Source: Candidatus Chloroploca asiatica (GTDB taxonomy: Bacteria; Chloroflexota; Chloroflexia; Chloroflexales; Chloroflexaceae). From it: 64,000 nucleotides of DNA. The stretch is taken from positions 1 through 64,000 of the forward strand of contig NZ_LYXE01000170.1 in assembly GCF_002532075.1 (NCBI RefSeq), given 5' to 3'. This document shows, in pieces, positions 46,960 through 54,102 of this stretch; within the stretch, counting starts at the first letter, position 1; every line of letters starts with the position of its first letter. A program made the translations under genes and the position numbers. Below the pieces are notes generated by a model. That model did no database searches and was not told the DNA's origin. It saw only the letters and a program-made list of their open reading frames with translations.

Positions 46960-47430
46960 CTACGCACGTTCTTGAATCTGCTTTTTCAACAGATCATCAA
47001 GTGTTTTTACCTGAGCCTGGGGCACCGCTGCCTCACTAAAGACAAGCCGCAAGCCATTTTGCAGCGTCAACTCATAGACCCCAAGCGCCTTGCGCCACGC
47101 TGTGAAATCCGACCAAGTGAAACTACTATTGCCCTTGGGCGTATTCAAACGCACGCCACTTGTCGTCAACTCATACCGCATCGGCAAAAAGACCGGCAGA
47201 TCGGGATCATTGCTCCGACGAATAATCGCCGCCCAACCCCCGATGCTATAAGCGAGCAACGGCACAGGTGCAACCACATAGATGGCGATTGGCGCAGTCG
47301 GATTGGTGAGGGCATAGACGGTAAGCACCGCAAAAATAAAGGCATAAAAATAGAACAGCGAGCGCCGAAAATGGCGATTCAGTTCATACCGACGAAACTC
47401 TTCGGGGGTCAATGTGCTTTGAATAACCAT
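46960..47430 (-). CDS. YcxB-like membrane protein
   Basis: The 156-residue protein has two transmembrane helices (about 28-45 and 48-68: FYAFIFAVLTVYAL and YVVAPVPLLAYSIGGW) and a C-terminal cytoplasmic domain: YELTTSGVRLNTPKGNSSFTW, then SDFTAWRKALGVYEL. This strand-rich pattern with a conserved W and a phe/lys patch is that of the YcxB-like (PF14317-type) domain, whose function is unknown. Its start lies 11 bp beyond the hairpin at 47441-47487, which should insulate it from the symporter operon upstream. Confidence 0.7.
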   Translation of the reverse strand: MVIQSTLTPEEFRRYELNRHFRRSLFYFYAFIFAVLTVYALTNPTAPIAIYVVAPVPLLAYSIGGWAAIIRRSNDPDLPVFLPMRYELTTSGVRLNTPKGNSSFTWSDFTAWRKALGVYELTLQNGLRLVFSEAAVPQAQVKTLDDLLKKQIQERA

Positions 47431-47440
47431 AAGGATGGAG

Positions 47441-47487
47441 GGTTGACTGGGAAAACGCCAGCTACGCTGGCGTTTTCCCAGTCAACC
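47441..47487. terminator. 22-bp perfect hairpin after the symporter operon
   Basis: Arms 47441-47462 and 47466-47487 are perfect around CCAGC-TAC-GCTGG with AAAAC/GTTTT further out. It starts 28 bp past the symporter stop and probably terminates that transcript. Confidence 0.8.
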
Positions 47488-47515
47488 AAATTGGCTTCAG
47501 GTTGATCCAGCGATC

Positions 47516-49228
47516 CTAATCGTGGGCGCTCGCAGCGCCGGCACCACGGGGGATACGCACCGACTCGACCAATTCCTGGATCTCAGCAGGAGGTGGCGCG
47601 GTCATCCGCGAAACGATCAGCGTGACCACAAAGTTGAGGATCATTCCAATAGTGCCGATGCCCTGGGCACTGATGCCCAGAAAGTTGCCCATCAGCGGCT
47701 CGGCGGTACCAAAGATCCGCACCGACTGCATCATCAAAATCATCACGGCAGTAAAGATCAGACCCACCAGCATCCCGGCAATGGCACCCTGGCTATTGGC
47801 ACGCTTGTCGAAAATGCCCAGCAGAATGATCGGGAAGAAACTCGCGGCGGCCAGACCGAAGGCAAACGCCACCACTTCGGCCACAAACCCCGGAGGATTG
47901 ATCCCGAAATAGCCGGCCACAACTACGGCCCCAAAGATCACGATACGTCCAACGAGGAGGCGTCGCTCTTCAGTTGCTCTCGGGTTGATCAGGCGGTAAT
48001 AGAGGTCGTGCGCCAGCGAACTCGAAACGACCAAGAGCAGACCAGAGGCCGTCGAGAGGGCCGCAGCCAGACCACCGGCCGCCATCAGCGCAATGATGAA
48101 CGGAGCAAGCTGAGCAACCTCAGGGGTCGAAAGCACAATGATGTCGTTGTCAAGCTTGGTCAATTCGTTGGCAATGCCATCAGTTGCCTTGGGGCCACGG
48201 ATCTGCAGAATGCCATCGCCATTCTTGTCCTCGAAGGCAAGCAGACCAGTGCGGCTCCAACTCTGCACCCAACTCAACTCCTGGATTTCGGCAATCGGCT
48301 TGTTGTTGAGGCTCTCAAGCAGATTGGTGCGGGCAAAGATCGCGAGGATCGGTGCCGACAGGTAGAGCAGCGAGATAAAGAGCAGGGCCCAACCAGCCGA
48401 GTAGCGGGCGGCACGCACGTTTGGCACCGTATAGAAACGGACAATCACGTGGGGCAGACCAGCGGTACCGGCCATAAGCGCAATCGTGATCGCAATCACA
48501 TCAATCATGCTGCGGTTCGCAAAAGGCTGTGTATACTCATTGAAGCCAAGCTCAACCTGGATCTGGTTCAAGCGGGGAACTAGGTCACTCGTAATCAGTG
48601 CCAACTGAGGAATAGGATTGCCCGTCAGCTGGGCCGAAATCGCGATCACAGGAATGAGGAAGGCGATAATCAGCACCGAATACTGGGCGACCTGCGTCCA
48701 GGTAATGCCCTTCATACCACCGATCACCGCAAAGAACGCCACAATGATCATGCCGACAACCACACCCACTTCAATCGACATCCCAAGGAAGCGACTGAAG
48801 ACGACGCCGACACCACGCATCTGACCTGCAACATAGGTGATGGAGATAAAGACCGCCGCCACCGCCGCGATGGTACGGGCAGTTGACGAGTAGTAGCGGT
48901 CACCTACAAAGTCAGGCACCGTGTACTTGGCAAACTTGCGCAGATACGGCGCAAGCAAAAGGGCCAGCAGCACATAGCCACCCGTCCAACCAAGCAGGTA
49001 AATCGCGCCATCAAAGCCCAGCACCGAAATCAGACCTGCCATCGAAATAAACGAGGCGGCACTCATCCAGTCGGCAGCGGTTGCAGCACCATTCGCCAGC
49101 GCAGGCACACCCTGACCAGCAACATAAAAACCCTTCGTATCGCCCACCCGACTGGCGTATCCGATGTAGATGTAAATCCCAAAGGTCAGAAGGACCAGAG
49201 ACCAGGTCCAGATTTCTACTGCCGACAT
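47516..49228 (-). CDS. Sodium:solute symporter, VC_2705 subfamily (acetate-type)
   Basis: The 570-residue SSS-family transporter has about 13 membrane helices. Typical segments are FYVAGQGVPALANGAATAADWMSAASFI (split as GAATAADWMSAASF; the sodium-site helix 1), the conserved GGMKGITWTQVAQY and GLPHVIVRFYTV, and AALSTASGLLLVVSSSLAHDLY. It belongs to the subfamily that always partners a DUF4212 protein, which is encoded 14 bp upstream. It probably takes up acetate or other small organic acids with Na+. An external insert of about 60 residues (about 300-360) carries DKNGDGILQ, an EF-hand-like calcium loop. The photoheterotrophic lifestyle fits acetate uptake. Confidence 0.9.
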   Translation of the reverse strand: MSAVEIWTWSLVLLTFGIYIYIGYASRVGDTKGFYVAGQGVPALANGAATAADWMSAASFISMAGLISVLGFDGAIYLLGWTGGYVLLALLLAPYLRKFAKYTVPDFVGDRYYSSTARTIAAVAAVFISITYVAGQMRGVGVVFSRFLGMSIEVGVVVGMIIVAFFAVIGGMKGITWTQVAQYSVLIIAFLIPVIAISAQLTGNPIPQLALITSDLVPRLNQIQVELGFNEYTQPFANRSMIDVIAITIALMAGTAGLPHVIVRFYTVPNVRAARYSAGWALLFISLLYLSAPILAIFARTNLLESLNNKPIAEIQELSWVQSWSRTGLLAFEDKNGDGILQIRGPKATDGIANELTKLDNDIIVLSTPEVAQLAPFIIALMAAGGLAAALSTASGLLLVVSSSLAHDLYYRLINPRATEERRLLVGRIVIFGAVVVAGYFGINPPGFVAEVVAFAFGLAAASFFPIILLGIFDKRANSQGAIAGMLVGLIFTAVMILMMQSVRIFGTAEPLMGNFLGISAQGIGTIGMILNFVVTLIVSRMTAPPPAEIQELVESVRIPRGAGAASAHD

Positions 49229-49242
49229 CCTTGTCTCCTCAA

Positions 49243-49530
49243 TTATTCGTGAACGTTAAAGCGCTGGTCGTAGCGGTCCATCACTACGGCATAGACGAAA
49301 ATCAATACAACAAAGGTCATGATCGCACCCTGCTGCACAATCCAGAAACTGAGCGGCACCTGACCGAGGGAGATGTTGTTAAAGATCCCGGCCATTAGAT
49401 AGCCAGCAATAAATGAAACAAAGAACCAGATACCCAGCAGAATACCGATCAGACGAATGTTTGCCTTCCAGTAGGCAACTGCCATCTCTTCGCCGCCTTC
49501 GACCACGGCAACTTTGCGCGTTGAGGCCAT
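49243..49530 (-). CDS. DUF4212 small subunit of the sodium symporter
   Basis: The 95-residue protein has two transmembrane helices (about 26-46 and 61-82): IRLIGILLGIWFFVSFIAGYL and SFWIVQQGAIMTFVVLIFVYAVVMDRYD, the latter given as FWIVQQGAIMTFVVLIF. Motifs WKANIRLI and VMDRYDQRF mark the family. Such proteins occur directly before VC_2705-type symporters and are thought to be their accessory subunit. The start is ATG 49530 behind GAGGAGAACACAC. It heads the two-gene operon, with a long leader region upstream holding tandem 11-bp repeats. Confidence 0.9.
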   Translation of the reverse strand: MASTRKVAVVEGGEEMAVAYWKANIRLIGILLGIWFFVSFIAGYLMAGIFNNISLGQVPLSFWIVQQGAIMTFVVLIFVYAVVMDRYDQRFNVHE

Positions 49531-49932
49531 GTGTGTTCTCCTCTTTGTGCTAACGACAACTCCCGTTATGATCGAACCGTTTCTGATACCCCTGGCTCAG
49601 CGAGTGGTAAGCGCCATAAAACCAGTTGCGGCATGCACTCGCTTCGCTTTACCAACCTCCTTTGTGGCTGAAACTTCTCCATTGTGTCCCTGACTCACAT
49701 CACCGGAATGCATATAACCTGTCCCTCTGCCCTGGCATTGCTCCAAACGCAAAAACCCCGCGCTGCCTGAGAACAAGCTCGATGGAAGCACTCTCGAACG
49801 TGGAGAGACGCTGGTCAGCAAGGGTAATGACGCGGTGAAACCGTGACACAAAGGCCAACCAGGGTGGTCTGTTACGCACTATGGATATGAGTTCAGTAAC
49901 TAGGTGTTCTTAATCTATCAGAGGTTTTTCAG
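49531..49932 (-). other. Gene-free leader/upstream region of the DUF4212-symporter operon
   Basis: The open frames here have no ribosome-binding sites or recognisable protein. I checked by eye for c-di-GMP, c-di-AMP and T-box riboswitch consensus and found no match. GGGGTTTTT near 49755-49765 (minus strand) is not preceded by a good stem. The length (about 400 bp between the response-regulator-like repeats and the start) leaves room for a long 5' leader. Confidence 0.35.
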
Positions 49933-49966
49933 GTTTCGTTAAGGTTTCTGTAAAGTTTCTGTAAAG
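49933..49966 (-). promoter_or_regulatory. Tandem 11-bp direct repeats resembling a Pho box
   Basis: On the minus strand CTTTACAGAAA occurs twice in direct tandem, followed by CCTTAACGAAA. Three 11-bp repeats on one helix face are the classical target of OmpR/PhoB-type response regulators, and C-TTWAC-A/G spaced by AAA is close to PhoP/SphR boxes. The only gene pointing away from it is the DUF4212-symporter operon, about 400 bp downstream. Confidence 0.5.
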
Positions 49967-49997
49967 AAGTCACCAAAAACAGCCAGAGTCGCCGTCT

Positions 49998-50060
49998 CTC
50001 ACGCTTGAGCGCAGCAAAAAAGCCAGCGTTGCTGGCTTTTTTGCTGCGCTCAAGCGTGAG
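49998..50060. terminator. 30-bp perfect hairpin after pdhC
   Basis: Arms 49998-50027 and 50031-50060 are perfect around CCAGC-GTT-GCTGG, with A6/T6 tracts and an AGCGCAGC/GCTGCGCT outer stem. It begins 10 bp past the E2 stop. The internal T6 is inside the stem, not after it. Confidence 0.85.
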
Positions 50061-50070
50061 GCTTCGTATC

Positions 50071-51357
50071 CTAGATCAGGATGTTCAACGGGGCTTCGAG
50101 CAGGGCTTTGAGTTGCTGCAAAAACTGCGCCGCCACCGCGCCATCCACGACTCGATGATCGGCACTGAGCGTGATGGTCATGACTTGGCCCACGACGATG
50201 GCATCGTCACGCACGACTGGGATTTTGCGGACGGCCCCGACCGCCAGCGATGCCGCTTGCGGCGTGGTGATGATCGAGCCAAACTCACTCACTCCAAACA
50301 TGCCCAGGTTGGTCACCTGAAAGGTTGCCCCTTCAATCTCGCTCTGCTTGATCTTGCCCTCACGCGCATTGTTCGCCAGGGTGCGTATCTCAGCGCTAAT
50401 TGTGCCGACACTCTTTGTGTCTGCATCTTTGATCACCGGCGCAATCAGGCCGTCATCAAGCGCAACGGCTACACTGACATTGATCGCTGCGTGATGCGCG
50501 ATCGCCGGTTGTCCATCTTCGCCGACCACAAAGCTTGTATTCACGGCTGGAATCGCTTTGAGGGTCTTGGCGACCGCTTTGACGACCAGATCATTGACCG
50601 ACAACTTGACGGGCGCGGCACCTGCATCATTCAGTTGCGCCCGCAAGGCCATCACCGCATCCATGTCGATCTCCATCGAGACATAGATGTGCGGGATGCC
50701 TGGCTTTGCCTCGGTCATAGCGCGCGCAATCGCTTTGCGCATCCGCGACATCGGGGTCACCGTCGCCGAAGCCGGGGCCTTCGGGGCCGCTACAGGGGCA
50801 ACCGGGGCCGGTGTCGGCGGTGTGGCTGGCACCGCTGCCGGGGCTACAGGCGCAGGCTTCGTGCCTGACATCGTGGCCGCGTAGGCTTCGACATTCTCTT
50901 TCACAATCCGCCCGCCCGGCCCTGTCCCTTCCACAAGGTGCAGGTCAATGCCGAGTTCGCTGGCAATGCGTCGGGCGACCGGCGACGCAAGTACCCGTCC
51001 ATTCTCGTCGCTGCTACCAGAATTCGCCGCCACCGGGGCGACTGCCGGAGCCGTCTTCGCCGGGGCCGGCGGTGGAGCCGCACTCGCCGGTGGGGCCTTG
51101 GCGACCGGGGCGTCTTCCACCGGGCCATCCCCAATGTAGGCGATCACTTCGCCAATCGGTACCGTCTGACCCTCAGGCACCACTATTTTCTGGAACGTTC
51201 CCTTCTCAAACGCTTCCAGTTCCATCGTCGCCTTATCGGTCTCGATTTCGGCGATAATCTCACCAACCTCAACCTGATCACCTGGCTTCTTGAGCCAGCG
51301 CCCAACCGCACCCTCCGACATCGTATCAGACAGGCGCGGCATTGTTATCTCACCCAT
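50071..51357 (-). CDS. pdhC: Pyruvate dehydrogenase complex E2, dihydrolipoamide acetyltransferase
   Basis: The 428-residue E2 has one lipoyl domain (about 1-78) with the lipoylated lysine in EIETDKATME, an Ala/Pro linker, a peripheral subunit-binding domain (about 120-158; ASPVARRIASELGIDL and GTGPGGRIVKENV), a second Ala/Pro linker, and the catalytic domain (about 200-428) with SADHRVVDGAVAAQFL, including the catalytic His. It transfers the acetyl group from lipoamide to CoA. The gene is 3 bp after pdhB, and a 30-bp hairpin follows. E3 (lipoamide dehydrogenase) is not in the window. A branched-chain 2-oxoacid complex is an alternative. Confidence 0.9.
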   Translation of the reverse strand: MGEITMPRLSDTMSEGAVGRWLKKPGDQVEVGEIIAEIETDKATMELEAFEKGTFQKIVVPEGQTVPIGEVIAYIGDGPVEDAPVAKAPPASAAPPPAPAKTAPAVAPVAANSGSSDENGRVLASPVARRIASELGIDLHLVEGTGPGGRIVKENVEAYAATMSGTKPAPVAPAAVPATPPTPAPVAPVAAPKAPASATVTPMSRMRKAIARAMTEAKPGIPHIYVSMEIDMDAVMALRAQLNDAGAAPVKLSVNDLVVKAVAKTLKAIPAVNTSFVVGEDGQPAIAHHAAINVSVAVALDDGLIAPVIKDADTKSVGTISAEIRTLANNAREGKIKQSEIEGATFQVTNLGMFGVSEFGSIITTPQAASLAVGAVRKIPVVRDDAIVVGQVMTITLSADHRVVDGAVAAQFLQQLKALLEAPLNILI

Positions 51358-51360
51358 AGC

Positions 51361-52338
51361 TCACTCCATCACCTTGCGAATCGCGTAGATCAAACTGTGC
51401 GCACTCGGCTTTGAGGCCGCCGAAAGATCTTTGGCATAGGGCAACGGGGTTTCGATGCCTGCGACACGCTGAACCGGTGCGTCAAGATAGTCAAAAGCCT
51501 CTTCCTGGATCGTGGCCGCAATCTCGGCTGTGACGCCATACGAGTACCAGTCTTCGGCGATCACGACGGCACGGTTGGTCTTTTTGACCGACGCGATGAT
51601 CGTCGGACGATCAAGCGGGCGCAGCGAACGCAGATCAACCACTTCAACACTGATGCCCTCGTTCGCCATGCGCTGCGCAACTTGCATCGCTACGGCCGTC
51701 ATCCGTGAATACGAAATCACTGTTACATCGGTGCCGGTGCGTTTGACTTCGGCCACCCCGATAGGCACCACAAAATCGTTATCCTCGGGCACATCGCCTT
51801 TGGTATCATACAATGCCAGACTCTCGATGAACATCACCGGATCATCGTCGCGGATCGCAGCTCGCAACAGCCCTTTGGCATCATACGGGGTTGCAGGGGC
51901 TACGACCTTCAGGCCGGGACAGTAGGCAAACCAGTTCTCGAAACTCTGCGAGTGGGTCGCGCCGAGTTGGCCGGTGCCGCCCGAAGGGGTGCGGATCACC
52001 AGGGGTACCCGCACTTGCCCCCCAAACATGTAGTGGATTTTCGAGGCATGATTTACAACCTGATCAATCGCTACCAGGATAAAGTTGATCGTCATGATTT
52101 CGACGACCGGGCGCAACCCAAGCATCGCCGCCCCAATCGCTACCCCGACAAAACCCTCTTCGGCAATCGGGGTGTCAACCACCCGTTTGGGGCCATACTC
52201 TTGCAGTAAACCCTCGGTGATTCGGTACGAGCCTTGAAAGACACCGATCTCTTCACCCATTAAAAGTACATTGGGATCACGTTTTAATTCTTCGCCAAGT
52301 GTATCGTTCAACGCCTGACGATAGGTAATAATCGGCAT
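51361..52338 (-). CDS. pdhB: Pyruvate dehydrogenase E1 component beta subunit
   Basis: The 325-residue transketolase-like protein opens with ITYRQALNDTLGEELKRDPNVLLMGEEIG and contains RVVDTPIAEEGFVGVAIGAAMLGLRPV (split as DTPIAEEGFVGVAIGAA), the pyrimidine-binding Glu region. VRTPSGGTGQLGATHSQSFE and GLKVVAPATPYDAKGLLRAAI come next, and VDLRSLRPLD in the C-terminal domain. It forms the alpha2beta2 E1 with the upstream gene (1-bp gap) and decarboxylates pyruvate with thiamine diphosphate. Confidence 0.93.
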   Translation of the reverse strand: MPIITYRQALNDTLGEELKRDPNVLLMGEEIGVFQGSYRITEGLLQEYGPKRVVDTPIAEEGFVGVAIGAAMLGLRPVVEIMTINFILVAIDQVVNHASKIHYMFGGQVRVPLVIRTPSGGTGQLGATHSQSFENWFAYCPGLKVVAPATPYDAKGLLRAAIRDDDPVMFIESLALYDTKGDVPEDNDFVVPIGVAEVKRTGTDVTVISYSRMTAVAMQVAQRMANEGISVEVVDLRSLRPLDRPTIIASVKKTNRAVVIAEDWYSYGVTAEIAATIQEEAFDYLDAPVQRVAGIETPLPYAKDLSAASKPSAHSLIYAIRKVME

Positions 52339-52339
52339 C

Positions 52340-53407
52340 TTACACCTCTCCCCGATTGATCTTCACCGCCGCGATTGCATCTTCGGGGCCAGGTGTATTG
52401 GCAACTTCAGTGGCATACATAAACTGATAGAGATCCTCGATGTTTGGGTCGGAACTCGCATTGGCAAAATCGATTGCTTCCTGGATCTCGTGTTCAACCT
52501 GATCGGCTGTGGCTTTGAGCCAGGCATCATCAATGATTGCGTGTTCATGCAGCAAGGTCGCAAAATTGCGCACCGGATCGTGATCCTGACGGCCTTTGCG
52601 CACAAACTCAGGGTTGCGATAACGATCCGAGTCGATCACCGAGTGCCCGCGAAATCTGAAGCTGACTACATCAAGAATCACCGGATCAGCCTCGCGCTCG
52701 GCATAATCACGTAGACGGCGGCACGCATCACGCACAGCCAGCACATCAGTCCCATCGATCTGCTCACCATGAATGCGGAACGAAGCCCCCTTCTTCCAGA
52801 GATCCGGCTCCGAAGACCCCATCGCCACCGAGGTTCCCATGCCATAGCCATTATTGACGATAAAGAAGAGCACCGGACACTTCCAGAGTTTCGCCAGGTT
52901 GAGCGATTCGTAAAAAGCACCGATATTCGTTGTGGCATCGCCCATCTGGGCCACCACGACCCCGGGTTTCTCTTGGTAGCGCAGGGCATAGGCGGCCCCG
53001 ACCGCGAGGGGCACCTGCCCGCCAACAATCGCATACCCGCCCATGAAATGGCGCTCGGCATCAAATAGGTGCATCGAGCCACCCCGCCCACCACTCACCC
53101 CGGTCTCTTTGCCAAATAACTCGGCCATAATTGGCCCGGGCGGGGTTCCGCGTCCCAGCACATAGCCATGATCGCGGTAGTTCGTGAAAATATAATCTTC
53201 AGGTTTCAACGCGGCCATCAGGCCAACAATTGTCGCCTCCTCGCCAAGATTTAGGTGGCAATAACCACCAATTTTTGCCTTCACATACATCTCGCCCGTA
53301 CGCTCCTCGAAGCGTCGCAGCAAGAGCATTTGATAGTAATAGTGACGCAATTCGTCGGCATCTTCGTCGGCCAACGACGTGCGTACCACATCTGCTTCTT
53401 TGACCAT
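52340..53407 (-). CDS. pdhA: Pyruvate dehydrogenase E1 component alpha subunit
   Basis: The 355-residue protein starts at ATG 53407. The frame can open at GTG 53422, but that GTG is part of GTGAGGAGTGACCAG, whose AGGAG serves the ATG. YYQMLLLRRFEERTGEMY is the usual E1-alpha opening. ThDP binding shows as MGDATTNIGAFYESLNLA with IVNNGYGM after it, close to the GDG-N motif. GGSMHLFDAERHFMGGYAIVGGQVPLAVG is the conserved central region (split as GGSMHLFDAERHFMGG). FRFRGHSVIDSDRYR is the phosphorylation-loop equivalent. It follows the CBS gene by 15 bp. Confidence 0.93.
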   Translation of the reverse strand: MVKEADVVRTSLADEDADELRHYYYQMLLLRRFEERTGEMYVKAKIGGYCHLNLGEEATIVGLMAALKPEDYIFTNYRDHGYVLGRGTPPGPIMAELFGKETGVSGGRGGSMHLFDAERHFMGGYAIVGGQVPLAVGAAYALRYQEKPGVVVAQMGDATTNIGAFYESLNLAKLWKCPVLFFIVNNGYGMGTSVAMGSSEPDLWKKGASFRIHGEQIDGTDVLAVRDACRRLRDYAEREADPVILDVVSFRFRGHSVIDSDRYRNPEFVRKGRQDHDPVRNFATLLHEHAIIDDAWLKATADQVEHEIQEAIDFANASSDPNIEDLYQFMYATEVANTPGPEDAIAAVKINRGEV

Positions 53408-53422
53408 CTGGTCACTCCTCAC

Positions 53423-53890
53423 CTACATACCAGGCGGCACCACATCATGAATAAACGCCGTAGCGCCCGCGCCGCAACTGGGGCAGTAGTCAGGTGGTTC
53501 CAGGCCACGCACACTCTCACCGCAGACGCCGCAGACCCAACGCATCGCAATCTGGCGCACAAGATCCGACCGACTCACAATTCCGATCACTTTGCCGTCT
53601 TCGACCACCGGCACGCGCCGAATTCGCTGATTGGTCAAGAGGTGCTGGATCTGTTCAACTTCGGTCTCTGGCCCAATCGTGATGACCCCTCGACTCATAA
53701 TCTCACTCACGAGACGCCCCTGCCGGGCGATCAGGTCAAGCTCAGTCACCAGACCAATCAGAATGCCCGCCTCATTGACGACCGGCAAGCCACTGATCCG
53801 ATTGCGCGCCAATAAGCGTGCCGCGTCTTCAACGGTGGCATCATCCAGGATTCTGATCACCTCGGTGGTCATGATCTCGCGAGCCTTCAT
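53423..53890 (-). CDS. Tandem CBS-domain protein with C-terminal rubredoxin-like zinc ribbon
   Basis: The 155-residue protein has two CBS motifs (about 1-57 and 60-115; REIMTTEVIRILDDATVEDA and SEIMSRGVITIGPETEVEQI), forming one Bateman module that could bind AMP, ATP or a similar nucleotide. Residues about 118-143 read WVCGVCGESVRGLEPPDYCPSCG (split WVCGVCGE, PDYCPSCG), a four-cysteine rubredoxin-like metal site as at the end of rubrerythrins. It is the first gene before pdhA-pdhB-pdhC and is most likely co-transcribed. A regulatory or redox-sensing role toward the complex is inferred from this position only. Confidence 0.85.
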   Translation of the reverse strand: MKAREIMTTEVIRILDDATVEDAARLLARNRISGLPVVNEAGILIGLVTELDLIARQGRLVSEIMSRGVITIGPETEVEQIQHLLTNQRIRRVPVVEDGKVIGIVSRSDLVRQIAMRWVCGVCGESVRGLEPPDYCPSCGAGATAFIHDVVPPGM

Positions 53891-54028
53891 TGCCCACTTC
53901 CTTCTGTGCTGTCGCTTTTTTCACATAATTGTGATAAAAAGCACAAATATCATTCTCAAAAAAAGAGCGTACCCGTTAGTTCAGTATACCAGACATTGCC
54001 GAGGAGTTGCGCCCTTAAACGGGATTGG

Positions 54029-54073
54029 TTATGCTGGAAAGCCGCCAGCGTAGCTGGCGGCTTTCCAGCATAA
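54029..54073. terminator. 21-bp perfect hairpin after the VanW gene
   Basis: Arms 54029-54049 and 54053-54073 are perfect around CCAGC-GTA-GCTGG. It begins 29 bp past the VanW stop (minus strand) and lies upstream of the CBS-pdh operon start. Confidence 0.8.
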
Positions 54074-54102
54074 GCAAGACTCCTGAGGGTCACAGGCCCC
54101 CT

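Noticed and set aside
49597-49851. Minus-strand 84-codon frame and possible riboswitch upstream of DUF4212
   Set aside because: No ribosome-binding site, no recognisable protein, and no match to riboswitch cores I know.
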